Shown here piece by piece: positions 7,347 to 15,191 of a DNA stretch of 19,749 nt. The DNA comes from RECH01 sp964431105. GTDB taxonomy: Bacteria; Cyanobacteriota; Cyanobacteriia; RECH01. Numbering within the stretch: the stretch's first letter is position 1; each line of letters opens with the position of its first letter. The DNA is taken from the NCBI GenBank assembly GCA_964431105.1, contig CAYSIR010000057.1, positions 1-19,749 on the forward strand. Direction: 5' to 3'. A program made the translations under genes and the position numbers. The notes beneath the pieces were generated by a model. That model had not been told where the DNA came from and ran no database searches. It was given only the letters and a program-made list of their open reading frames with translations.

Positions 7347-7751
7347 TCAAAGGTTTGTTGAGATGGCCTGAACCGGACAGGTCGGAATACATTGCTCGCA
7401 GACGACACAGCGCGATCGGGCAAAGGTGAGCTTGAAGGTGTTTGGATCAAGGCCGAGGGCTTCGGTGGGGCACACGCCGGTGCATAGCCCGCAATGCACA
7501 CAAGCATCTTCATCAATCACAATTTCACGGCTAGAACTAGACACGCCGATATCGTAATTCTGCATCCACTCCAGCGCGGCATCGAGTTGATCAATATCGC
7601 CGGACAGTTCAACCACCAATGTGCCGACTTGATTGGGCGCAACCTGGGCCCGGATAATGTTGGCCGCAACGTTAAATTCTTTAGCGAGGCGATAGGTGAT
7701 AGGGATGTGAACCGATCGCTTCGGAAAAGTGAGCGTGACACGTTTTTTCAT
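7347..7751 (-). CDS. NIL-domain 2[4Fe-4S] ferredoxin
   Basis: This is a small soluble electron-transfer protein. Starting at the ATG at 7751 it is 134 residues: an N-terminal NIL domain (about 1-77, beginning KKRVTLTFP), then a bacterial-type ferredoxin domain with two cluster motifs, CVHCGLCTGVCP (Cys84, 87, 90, 94) and CVVCEQCIPTCP (Cys115, 118, 121, 125). All eight ligands are present, so two [4Fe-4S] clusters are expected. NIL domains are otherwise known as the regulatory tail of MetN-type ABC transporters, where they bind methionine; in ferredoxins their ligand is not established. An upstream TTG (7841) would add 30 residues unlike the family and is rejected. The redox partner cannot be inferred from the neighbours. 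Confidence 0.92.
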   Translation of the reverse strand: MKKRVTLTFPKRSVHIPITYRLAKEFNVAANIIRAQVAPNQVGTLVVELSGDIDQLDAALEWMQNYDIGVSSSSREIVIDEDACVHCGLCTGVCPTEALGLDPNTFKLTFARSRCVVCEQCIPTCPVQAISTNL

Positions 7752-7995
7752 GGTGATGTAAGGATAAATGTCATTCAACGGGCGGTAGGCCTCTATTGGC
7801 AAGGATTGTTGGTAGTATGGGCGACGCTCACACCAACACAAATCGCTACATAAATGCCACTGCCCCAGGCTGAACGAACGGTAGCGATCGCCCGTTTGAT
7901 CCGCTGAAAAGCCGTCTTAAGAACCACTTGCCTATCACCCTAACCTATCCCCACAATAGAAAATAGACCTTCAGTGATAGTCCGACACTTAACCC

Positions 7996-8565
7996 ATGAC
8001 TGACTCAACGGCTACCCCCAATTTGATGGCTCGCCTTCGCAATTTTGTAATTGTATTGGTGGCGATCGTCCTTTCAACCACTGTATTCCTCGGCTTGCAA
8101 AGTAAGTCTACGAGCGCTTCATTGAGTTCTCTGGCTGAAGATGCTGTTCCGCTTGAAGTAGCGCTCACCAATGGTAAGCCCACGCTCATGGAGTTTTATG
8201 CGAACTGGTGTACAACTTGTCAGGCTATGGCGGGGGACATGAGCGAGCTGAAGGATGATTACAGCGATCGCCTTAATTTCGTCATGCTGAATGTGGATAA
8301 CACCAAATGGCTGCCAGAAATGCTGCACTACGAGGTAGATGGCATCCCGCACTTTGTATTTTTGAGCGATGACGGGCAGGAAATTGCCAGCACCATCGGC
8401 GAACAGCCGAAATCGATCATGATGGATAATGTGGACGCGCTAATTGCAGGTGTACCGCTCCCACATCTGCAGGCCCGCGGTCGGGTTTCTGAAGTCGAGT
8501 CGCGCACTGTTGCGCCCTCTAGCAATGATGACCCGCGCAGCCACGGCAGCCAAGTTGTGAATTAG
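7996..8565 (+). CDS. txlA: Thioredoxin-like protein TxlA (HCF164 type)
   Basis: This is a membrane-anchored thiol-disulfide protein of 189 residues. One N-terminal transmembrane helix (about 17-34) is followed by a thioredoxin fold with the active site WCTTC (Cys72, Cys75) in EFYANWCTTCQAMA and the cis-proline loop GIPHF (Pro118). These are hallmarks of cyanobacterial TxlA and plant HCF164, which reduce lumenal thiols and are needed for cytochrome b6f assembly. The orientation, with the fold on the lumenal side, follows from the family. The last 40 residues are polar and probably disordered. The ATG at 7996 lacks a Shine-Dalgarno. The gene converges on the lipoprotein gene with 29 bp between stops. 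Confidence 0.9.
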   Translation: MTDSTATPNLMARLRNFVIVLVAIVLSTTVFLGLQSKSTSASLSSLAEDAVPLEVALTNGKPTLMEFYANWCTTCQAMAGDMSELKDDYSDRLNFVMLNVDNTKWLPEMLHYEVDGIPHFVFLSDDGQEIASTIGEQPKSIMMDNVDALIAGVPLPHLQARGRVSEVESRTVAPSSNDDPRSHGSQVVN

Positions 8566-8594
8566 CAGATGTTCTCAGACTCACCGTTAATAGC

Positions 8595-9338
8595 TTAAGT
8601 GCCGAACTCAACCGCGCAATCTGACAATTCAGGTTTATTGCTTGGTGTATCGCCGATCGCATCTTTGACACGTTCAACCTCAGCATCATACGCGCCCCGC
8701 AGCAGCCAACAATCTTGATGCGACAGATCGGCATTATTTTCCATTGCCGTTAGCAGCGGCGCATACAGTTCGGCAGCATCGGCAAACAGCGCTGCACAGT
8801 GACGACCCACTACGTTTTCACCGGCTAAATCATCTTCAACAACGGCTTTAACCAGCGCATCGGTGCCAGAGTATGCGCCTGAGATCAACCAGCACTCGCC
8901 GCCGGTCAGTTGGTTGAGCGTGCGATCGCTTACCGTCTCGCTACTTTCTAACTCATCCAAAATCAGCGATACGTCTACCAGCGCCATGGAAATATCTTCG
9001 CGCAGTATCTCTGAACATTTTGCGCCCAGTGCCGCTCGGTTTGCGATCGCCGCATCCCCATCCACAACGGATTGTTCGAGCGCCATCGCCTGTTCAATAT
9101 TGCCATCATCGTAATGGTCAATCAGTTCAGAACAGAGAGGGCGTGTCAGCGACTGCTCTTCCAACGCCGTCTCATCACTGACTGGCTCGGCGACGGCGGC
9201 TTCATCGGGTGGAATGGGCACTGAGGTCACGGAAGAGGTTGGAGGAGGTGATGTAACCTGTGAACAAGCAATCAATCCAGTGCCGCCGACCCCACCCAGC
9301 AACCGCAGCCATCGCCGACCCAAAATACGATTAGACAT
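8595..9338 (-). CDS. Lipoprotein with repeated Cys-Trp-Leu motif
   Basis: This is a 247-residue protein of no family I recognise. The start is set by a strong GGAGGGA 7 nt before the ATG at 9338; a longer frame to 9407 is rejected. The signal peptide (RRWLRLLGGVGG) ends in the lipobox LIAC, so Cys25 should be lipidated and the protein membrane-tethered. A Pro/Ser/Thr/Glu-rich linker (about 26-65) leads to an acidic helical domain. Two related segments, GECWLISGAYSGTDALVKAV and QDCWLLRGAYDAEVERVKDAI, are about 70 residues apart. Each is preceded by a Cys in an alanine-rich helix (AKCSEI, RHCAAL), suggesting a duplicated helical module with conserved cysteines. A 13-bp duplication lies in its leader. 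Function unknown. Confidence 0.8.
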   Translation of the reverse strand: MSNRILGRRWLRLLGGVGGTGLIACSQVTSPPPTSSVTSVPIPPDEAAVAEPVSDETALEEQSLTRPLCSELIDHYDDGNIEQAMALEQSVVDGDAAIANRAALGAKCSEILREDISMALVDVSLILDELESSETVSDRTLNQLTGGECWLISGAYSGTDALVKAVVEDDLAGENVVGRHCAALFADAAELYAPLLTAMENNADLSHQDCWLLRGAYDAEVERVKDAIGDTPSNKPELSDCAVEFGT

Positions 9339-9354
9339 GATTCCCTCCGTCCAG

Positions 9355-9379
9355 TTGAGATGGTAAGTTGAGATGGTAA
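9355..9379. repeat. 13-bp tandem duplication in lipoprotein leader
   Basis: TTGAGATGGTAA occurs at 9355-9366 and 9368-9379, a 13-bp period. On the minus strand this is immediately upstream of the Shine-Dalgarno of the lipoprotein gene, so the copies lie in its 5' leader or promoter. Confidence 0.8.
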
Positions 9380-9801
9380 AAGACTTGAGTATCCACACGC
9401 AGCGCAACCGTCTTCAACCATCCGGCGCTTGGGTGCGCGATATTCATCTCAATTGTTCGGGGGCGATCGCTAGATCCCGGAGCCGGTGCATAAATCTTCG
9501 GTGAATGGATAGTAAAGAATAAGGAACGCCACCAGAGCCTTAGCCAGTGCCCAAGTTAGGAATAGGCACGAGCGGTTCAGTGATCATGGCATTAACCAAA
9601 TCGATGATCAAAGTGGTCGAGCCGCCGTTCCTTTCTGGTCAAGTTTTCTAGTTGGGCATTCATCCGGTTCATGCCAGCGGCAGTCATGCTTCACCTTCAG
9701 CAACGTGACTGAAAAAATACCGCGATCGCACGGACGAGAATTCGACAACCGGCTTTCAAAATAAAGAATCATTCCATCATTGGTAGTTCTCCATTGGTCA
9801 T

Positions 9802-9834
9802 GGTTGTTGGTGCGGGGGTCGCCCACCACCAACC
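9802..9834. repeat. Hairpin of the MITE-associated repeat family
   Basis: GGTTGTTGGTG (9802-9812) pairs with CACCACCAACC (9824-9834) at 10 of 11 positions around an 11-nt loop. It is followed by GTTATACGAATACCACC, close to the TTACATGAATACCACC that follows the hairpin at 19231-19270. The shared 3' tag suggests a common origin although the stems have diverged. Confidence 0.55.
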
Positions 9835-10216
9835 GTTATACGAATACCACCATCCCCATCATTCATGCCAAGTTCCGGTACATGCTAATCTTCATGAGAG
9901 GTTCACCATTTTGCTGCTAAATACCGAGGAATCTACACAATGGTTTAGTATAATTTTTAGCGAGAGTATATTTCTGCGATCGCGCCCCTTGTGAGGTAAG
10001 CCGCATCTACCGCCACCGTGACTGAAGCGCTGCCCGCAGGCGATCGCAAGTAGAATGACCATCTTTAATTACCGAGGGTGCTAAAGTCGCCATTTAACAG
10101 GGTCAGCCTCACAGTTTGAATTGCAGAGCAATTTTATTTAGCCACCGTTGCCATACTGATTCAGTTAGCAGCTTAGCCCTCACTCTACAGCTCAATCGGA
10201 TGCCCCCAACCTCTGA

Positions 10217-10268
10217 TTGCACTGATTAAGGTTGCACTGATCAACTTACACCTACCGGGTTGCACTGA
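10217..10268. repeat. Three direct repeats of TTGCACTGA
   Basis: TTGCACTGA occurs at 10217-10225, 10232-10240 and 10260-10268. The first two start 15 bp apart and the third 28 bp further. They lie in the gene-free region, about 750 bp upstream of the STAS gene. They could be protein-binding sites or decayed tandem repeats. Confidence 0.7.
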
Positions 10269-10967
10269 CTTAATTGCATCTAATTTGATTGCAGCTACTT
10301 GGCTTGAGCCAATCGCTAAGTTGAATGCCCCAACAGAGCCATCATGGGTTCTGTTGTTAGCGATCGCAGTAGCCTCTTGTGCTTTTGCACCAAACTTCAG
10401 CTTCGGCCGTCAGCGTAGTTTCTTATTTCAGGACTTCTTTATTAAGGCTTCCGAGCATTTCGTAAATAGGTTCAGGTATTATCCTCACGGCTGGATCAAC
10501 TGCGATCGATCGGCAGTTTCAGAGTGCATTTCTACAAAAATGCTGACCTCAGTGGCTGACAGTGGGGCAGAATCAGGCTGTTGCTTATTTTGTCTTAACC
10601 ATTCTTGCACTTCAACAAAACTGTTACACTTCCTGGGCAACTCTTATTTTATCTAAGCTGTCTTGCTCTAGACGTATGTGGCGGTTGGAGAGGGCTGATG
10701 GGTGCAGATAAATTGAGCGTTGTCAGCCGTAAATCGACTTGGGTTTTATGAAAGGGTTTCTGCGGAACTCCTTTTATAACATCCATCAACCATCGCTAGC
10801 CGAGTGATCTTTGCTGGGCCGCAACCCAAAACCATGCAATCCAACTGACGCGGCATTATTGCCCATCAGACTTAATTGCGATCGCTAGTCACGATGAGTC
10901 TCGGCGAGTATTTTATTTAGATACCAGCGTAGGCATCTATCACAGCGATCGCAGTTCAACATTTTCG

Positions 10968-10994
10968 TCCTGTTAATCTTTGTTCCTGTTAATC
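10968..10994. promoter_or_regulatory. Direct repeat upstream of STAS gene
   Basis: TCCTGTTAATC is present at 10968-10978 and 10984-10994, start to start 16 bp. The second copy ends 20 bp before the STAS gene's ATG. Its place in the leader or core promoter makes it a candidate operator, but no known regulator motif is matched. Confidence 0.45.
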
Positions 10995-11014
10995 CACCAA
11001 ATCGTCACAACTCA

Positions 11015-11380
11015 ATGCGTTTTCCTATGTCTAAGACCAGAATTCTGACTCCAACCAGCCGTATTTTGAGCGCTACCACCACCACCGACATTTTGTGCTG
11101 GGTAAACCACGCCCTAGATACGGGTGCAAAAGATTTATTGATTGATTTGAGTAACGTGATGTTTATGGATAGCTGCGGACTGGGAACCCTAGTCGTCGCA
11201 CTGACCAAGATACAATCGGTCGGCAGTACGCTATCCCTCTGTTCGCTGGGGGGGCAAACGCGGATGTTGTTAGAGGAAACGGATACAGAGCAAATGTTTA
11301 CGGTCTATCGCGATCGCCAAGCCTTTGAACAACGGCTGACCGCGCAGATTAGCAATCATCCAATTCGACCGTCCCATTAG
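11015..11380 (+). CDS. STAS-domain anti-sigma-factor-antagonist-like protein
   Basis: This is a 121-residue soluble single-domain protein of the SpoIIAA/RsbV type. These proteins bind and release a partner-switching kinase or anti-sigma factor according to phosphorylation of one serine. The core LLIDLSNVMFMDSCGLGTLV (about 41-60) carries the expected switch serine (Ser53 in MDSCGLG), followed by LSLCSLGGQTRMLLE and the C-terminal helix around FTVYRDRQAFEQ. ATG at 11027 (Met5) is an alternative start; neither has a Shine-Dalgarno. No anti-sigma kinase or PP2C phosphatase is adjacent, so the partner must be elsewhere. The last 32 bp overlap the 3' end of the convergent pentapeptide-repeat gene. 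Confidence 0.9.
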   Translation: MRFPMSKTRILTPTSRILSATTTTDILCWVNHALDTGAKDLLIDLSNVMFMDSCGLGTLVVALTKIQSVGSTLSLCSLGGQTRMLLEETDTEQMFTVYRDRQAFEQRLTAQISNHPIRPSH

Positions 11381-11945
11381 GCAGCGTTGCTCCACAGAGA
11401 TCAGCTCCCGACAAATCTGCATTTCCCAAACTTGCGCCGGAGAAATCCACTCCGCGCAAGTTTGCATTACTCAGGTCGGCACCGCTTAAGTTAGCGCCCC
11501 GCAAAATTGCCCGTTCTAGATTGGCCCGGCGCAAACTGGCATTCGTGAGGCTAGCATTAATTAATACCGCATCGCCAAAATACACTTGGTCTAAATTTGA
11601 GCCATCCAGGCTGGCCCCTTCCAAATTGGCATGACCCAAAAATGCATATTCAAGATAAGCACTGCGGAGATTTGCGCCCCGCAAGTCCGCTTCTTCCATA
11701 TTGGTGGCCACAAGGTTAGCAGACTCTAAGTTGCTGCCGCGCAGCATGGCACGAAATAAGTTACTGCCCAGCAGGTGGGCATCGCGCAAGTTGGCTCCAA
11801 CAAGGTAGGCGGCTACCAAGTTGCAATTGTTACAGTTATTGGCTCGCTGCAAGCGCGTCAGGTGATCAACCTGAAAAGCGCGAACGGGCAGTGCTGTTGC
11901 TGAAATCACAGCACACAGGACTGGAGCAAAAAATTGACGCTTCAT
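11349..11945 (-). CDS. Exported pentapeptide-repeat protein
   Basis: This is a 198-residue protein with a signal peptide (MKRQ, hydrophobic core, ALPVRA; cleavage expected after Ala23), so it is periplasmic or in the thylakoid lumen. From about residue 42 to 185 it is built of A(D/N)LxX pentapeptides (ANLRD, SNLES, ADLRG, ANLSG, ADLSN and so on), roughly 28 units, predicted to form a right-handed quadrilateral beta-helix. It opens with NNCNNCNL and closes with LCGATLPNGTVELDDC, a capped end seen in many cyanobacterial relatives. Its biochemical role is unknown, as for most lumenal pentapeptide proteins. Its stop lies inside the STAS gene (32-bp tail-to-tail overlap). Confidence 0.93.
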   Translation of the reverse strand: MKRQFFAPVLCAVISATALPVRAFQVDHLTRLQRANNCNNCNLVAAYLVGANLRDAHLLGSNLFRAMLRGSNLESANLVATNMEEADLRGANLRSAYLEYAFLGHANLEGASLDGSNLDQVYFGDAVLINASLTNASLRRANLERAILRGANLSGADLSNANLRGVDFSGASLGNADLSGADLCGATLPNGTVELDDC

Positions 11946-12104
11946 AAAAACTTGAAATGCAAAGTAAGTGAATGGACGAAAGGAATCTAATTTTGCCAGC
12001 AGACTATTTCTCTACTCAGTTCCTCTGTTCAGCGTTGGCCAATCCGGGAGATTTGAACATTTGCAACACTGATTCACTGACAAAACTGGCTAAAACTGAA
12101 CCAC

Positions 12105-12150
12105 TGAGACGGGCAGGAAACCTACCCTAGGTTGTCTCACGTTCTGTGAG
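12105..12150. promoter_or_regulatory. Nested, mutually exclusive hairpins
   Basis: Hairpin A has an inner stem AACCTA-CCC-TAGGTT (12119-12133) and an outer stem TGAGAC (12105-12110) with GTCTCA (12134-12139), separated on one side by an 8-nt bulge. Hairpin B, CTCAC (12136-12140) with GTGAG (12146-12150), shares bases with the outer stem of A, so both cannot form fully together. On the minus strand this lies about 80-120 nt after the TPR stop and 160-200 nt before the pentapeptide ATG. It could be the TPR gene's 3' end or a leader switch; no T-run follows closely. Confidence 0.4.
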
Positions 12151-12227
12151 GAGCGGTTTTGGCAGCCAATGCAGACTCTGTTGTCCGTCAATTGAATCTG
12201 CGGCGAGTTTCCGGCTGGCGACAGCCA

Positions 12228-15155
12228 TTAAAGCTGTGGCAGCAGCTCAGGAAGTAAGTGACCGGGTACTTTCGAGAGCGCGACGTTTTGACCGCTGATG
12301 CCGCCTTGGGTATAAAATGCCCGAATGGTTTGCAATACACATTTCATAGTGGCCTCGCGGAGTTCGGGGCGCTGCTTCCATCCTTCTAGGGCTTTGAGAT
12401 GGTGTTCGAGGGCAGATTCCATGTGCTGGTTCCGGGTTTTGGCATCCATTGAAATATGGGCATCGTTCCCTAACTGGTAGTCGGCCAATCCCAGGTTGTT
12501 GTAAGTGGCGAAGAGGTCAAAGTTTAGCGGCGGGGCTGTGGGGTTGTCTTGCTGGATTTGGTGGGCAACGGCAACAGCGGCTTTGTAGGCAGCGATCGCT
12601 TGCTGTAGATAATCTAGCCGAGCATCAGGTGACTCTTTAGCATGGTTGGCTAGGTGCCAGTAGGCGGTTCCTAGATTATTTTGGGTAGCGGCATAGGCGG
12701 CGGGGGCAGCCTTGCGAGTGCGGTATCGGAGAGCCGTGCGGTAGGCAGCCAGCGCCAACATCAACCATTCACGCGGCCGTTCATGCTGGGCTAAATTCCA
12801 GTACGCCGTCCCTAGGTTATTTTGAATCATGGCATGGTTCATGGGTTCGACTTCCGGGCTGTAGAATCGCAGGGCTTCAGAATAAGATGCGATCGCTTGT
12901 TTGAGATAAATCTTGGGCTGGTGGTGCTGAGCCAGGTTCCAGTACGTTGTGCCCAAATTGTTTTGGGTTAGAGCATAGCGCTGGGGATCGGTATCAGGCT
13001 TGCGGTGGCGAAGCGCCTGTTGGTAAGACTGAATCGATCGCTGTAAGTTGTTGACCGTATCCTGATAGCGAGCCAAATCCCCATAGGCAGCGCCGAGGTT
13101 GCTCTGTACCATGGTGTAGCTAGCAACCTGATTCTGAATATTAATCTTGTTCAAGGCTAGTTGATACGCCTGAATCGCTTGCTGCAAGTTGGCTAGGACA
13201 TCATGGGGAGTGGAGGACTGCCGCGACATCATCCAATGCAAGTTACCCAAGTCATTTAATACATCTGCCCACAGCGGCGATGTTTCGTGCAGCCAAACTA
13301 GCACTTGTTCGTAGGCTTGGATGGCGGCGTCGAGGTCTTCGGCGGTGGCTAGTCCGCGCTCGATGCGATCGCGATACACGTTGCCCAAGGTGCGATAAGC
13401 ATTGGCCAGCAGATCGGGAGGGGCGTGTTGTTTGTGGAGATGATCGATCTGGTCTTTCAGGCTAATTGGATCTAGATCGGATGAGTCAAGCGGGGTCTGA
13501 GTGGCCGCCTTAGTATCCTGGGCGATCGCTGTTGTCGGGGTCTTAGCCTGGGCTTCAATCCCGTCATCCGCATGAGTTGGCACCGATTTCGTCTCGCGGG
13601 CAACCACAACAACCGATTGGTCTGCCGGTTTGATGGCGGCTGTGCGGTTTCGTTTCAGGGTTTGGCGAAGAGTCTGGGCAGTGCGTTGGGAGGCTGAATC
13701 TGCGATCGCATCAGCAGCAACGGCTGTTTTCATCGTCAGCGGCACCAGGGTTTTCTGATCGCCATGCCCATTGCCGTTGGACGTTCGCCGTGGAGCGTTT
13801 GGTTGACTGTCGTGGGTGCGATCGGCACTGTGGATGATCTGTAGCCGAGGAGGATGGTGGTTATTGTCAGATGGGGGAGGATCAGACTCGTGAGGAGTTG
13901 GCGATCGCCCATTGCCCTCATCATCGGTATAGGTCAACTCATCCCACGGGTCGCGATCGCCATGCTCGGCGGGCAGCCCTGGTGGAGATGGCGGATTGGG
14001 TGACTGAGTGGGCGGTGAATGGGGCATCGGGCGATCGCGTGACGGCTCGTGACGGATTTCTGCGGGAGCCACGCTGATATCATGATGCAAAATCGCCCAT
14101 AATTCGTCAGGAGAAAGCGGCAGAGCGCCATCCTGGGGGGCAGGCTCCATCCGAGAACCTGGACGAACCCGGTCTGAAGAATCCGGTGATTCAGAAGAGC
14201 GAGAGTCAGAAGAGCGAGAGTCAGAGGGGCGAGAGTCAGGGGGGCGAACAGTGGACGCAGGCGCGGGCTGAGCCGGAGACGGTTCATCATCCATCGTCAA
14301 GTCCGCAAAGACTGAATGGGCCAGGTCGTCTGCGGGTTCCGACAGTAGATCCCAGTCGTCGATCGCCTGCATCGTGTCGTCATCCAAAGCATTATCCGTA
14401 CACTGGAGCGCAGGCGTTGGATTGCCCACAAATTCAAACACAGCCGTTCGGCATCGCCAAAAGTCAGGAGCCGAAACGGGCAGCATATTTAGCCACGGAC
14501 GAGGCAGCCAAAAAATAAGACTGGATTCTAGGCGGGGTAGGCTGCGTTCAACATTTTGTAAATAGTTATAAAACAGTCGTTGCACCAAGCTCTGCCGCAT
14601 CAATTGTTCAATCCCTACAATCTGAAACGCAGGCATCGCCATTCGCTGACCGCTAACGGTAGGGGGCGGGGATTGTTTCAACCATTGGGTAATCTGGGCG
14701 ATTGGGTTGGGGTCGCTGAGGTTCAGCACTAGGGTGACTACGGCTGGATAGTCGCTCTGGCGGGTTGATTCGAGGTCGTGCTGAAGTTGGCGAACCATGC
14801 GATCGCGCCAGGTCAGGTCATCGCACACTGCCAGAAATACCTGACGACGTAGTCCCAGTTGCAGCGACAGTTTGAGGCGATCATAGGTATGCAGATTGGT
14901 TGTCGAGAAGTCTGGAGTGAAGTCTGTCACGGCAGTTACGGCAGATGGGTCATCAGCGAACGGTGAGAAAGCTTTAGGGAGGAGCTGCAAACCGGGGAAG
15001 CTCCCAAGCCTCAACACGTTTTGCGGAGTCAATCGATTGCGACAGGAAGACCTGAAAAAGCTAGGCGCAACGCTTCTGGAAATGCCGTCGCATATCCCCT
15101 TCTTCGATGTATCCATCAGCAAGTCAGGATAGGACGTGAGCTGATCCAGAAGCAT
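12228..15155 (-). CDS. Large TPR protein with NTPase-like N-domain
   Basis: This is a protein of about 975 residues in three parts. Residues 89-243 have alternating strands (QVFLAVCDD, PAVVTLVLNL, MPAFQIVGIEQLM, SSLIFWLPRPWLNML) ending SAPDFWRCRTAVFEF. This resembles the N-domain found in front of TPRs in other cyanobacterial proteins and looks like a P-loop ATPase fold that has lost its Walker A loop. Residues 250-580 are low-complexity (Pro, Ser, Asp, Arg), probably disordered. Residues 582-940 form about seven TPRs, with repeated (T/I)QNNLGTAYWNLAQH, a protein-binding solenoid. It is cytosolic, probably a scaffold. The start is uncertain: the frame opens at TTG 15191; ATGs at 15155 (used) and 15116 lack ribosome sites. 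An operator-like palindrome lies just upstream. No named gene recognised. Confidence 0.85.
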   Translation of the reverse strand: MLLDQLTSYPDLLMDTSKKGICDGISRSVAPSFFRSSCRNRLTPQNVLRLGSFPGLQLLPKAFSPFADDPSAVTAVTDFTPDFSTTNLHTYDRLKLSLQLGLRRQVFLAVCDDLTWRDRMVRQLQHDLESTRQSDYPAVVTLVLNLSDPNPIAQITQWLKQSPPPTVSGQRMAMPAFQIVGIEQLMRQSLVQRLFYNYLQNVERSLPRLESSLIFWLPRPWLNMLPVSAPDFWRCRTAVFEFVGNPTPALQCTDNALDDDTMQAIDDWDLLSEPADDLAHSVFADLTMDDEPSPAQPAPASTVRPPDSRPSDSRSSDSRSSESPDSSDRVRPGSRMEPAPQDGALPLSPDELWAILHHDISVAPAEIRHEPSRDRPMPHSPPTQSPNPPSPPGLPAEHGDRDPWDELTYTDDEGNGRSPTPHESDPPPSDNNHHPPRLQIIHSADRTHDSQPNAPRRTSNGNGHGDQKTLVPLTMKTAVAADAIADSASQRTAQTLRQTLKRNRTAAIKPADQSVVVVARETKSVPTHADDGIEAQAKTPTTAIAQDTKAATQTPLDSSDLDPISLKDQIDHLHKQHAPPDLLANAYRTLGNVYRDRIERGLATAEDLDAAIQAYEQVLVWLHETSPLWADVLNDLGNLHWMMSRQSSTPHDVLANLQQAIQAYQLALNKINIQNQVASYTMVQSNLGAAYGDLARYQDTVNNLQRSIQSYQQALRHRKPDTDPQRYALTQNNLGTTYWNLAQHHQPKIYLKQAIASYSEALRFYSPEVEPMNHAMIQNNLGTAYWNLAQHERPREWLMLALAAYRTALRYRTRKAAPAAYAATQNNLGTAYWHLANHAKESPDARLDYLQQAIAAYKAAVAVAHQIQQDNPTAPPLNFDLFATYNNLGLADYQLGNDAHISMDAKTRNQHMESALEHHLKALEGWKQRPELREATMKCVLQTIRAFYTQGGISGQNVALSKVPGHLLPELLPQL
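14191..14250. repeat. 15-bp tandem repeat encoding the TPR-protein linker
   Basis: There are four head-to-tail 15-bp units: TCAGAAGAGCGAGAG (14191-14205 and 14206-14220), TCAGAGGGGCGAGAG (14221-14235) and a diverged fourth (14236-14250). On the minus strand they encode repeated DSR(S/P)S-type residues in the disordered linker. The period keeps the frame, so copy number can vary without breaking the protein. Confidence 0.9.
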
Positions 15156-15191
15156 CCCACTTTTGCAAGTCTGTCTCTGATCCCCCAGCAA

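Larger units (their letters stand above)
9339..11014. other. 1.7-kb region without a convincing gene
   Basis: The open frames here (for example 9608-9832 minus and 10285-10656 plus) start at TTG or other weak sites, lack ribosome sites and resemble no family. They are cysteine- and histidine-rich in the manner of chance frames. What can be seen: the 13-bp leader duplication (9355-9379), a hairpin of the MITE-associated family (9802-9834), a TATAAT at 9949-9954 with no -35, an AT-rich stem AATTGC-aga-GCAATT followed by TTTATTTA (10119-10141), three TTGCACTGA repeats (10217-10268), and two TCCTGTTAATC repeats next to the STAS gene. Small RNAs are possible but nothing marks one. Confidence 0.65.

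Noticed and set aside
7325..7516. 63-codon minus-strand frame overlapping the ferredoxin gene
   Set aside because: A shadow frame of the well-supported ferredoxin coding sequence.
9608..9832. 74-codon minus-strand frame
   Set aside because: No ribosome site or recognised motif; it overlaps the repeat hairpin at 9802-9834, so it is probably a chance frame.
9949..9954. Perfect TATAAT in the gene-free tract
   Set aside because: No -35-like hexamer at 16-18 bp and no gene downstream; expected by chance in AT-rich sequence.
10285..10656. 123-codon plus-strand frame in the gene-free tract
   Set aside because: It starts at TTG with no ribosome site, is rich in Cys/His/Phe without pattern, and shows no family resemblance.
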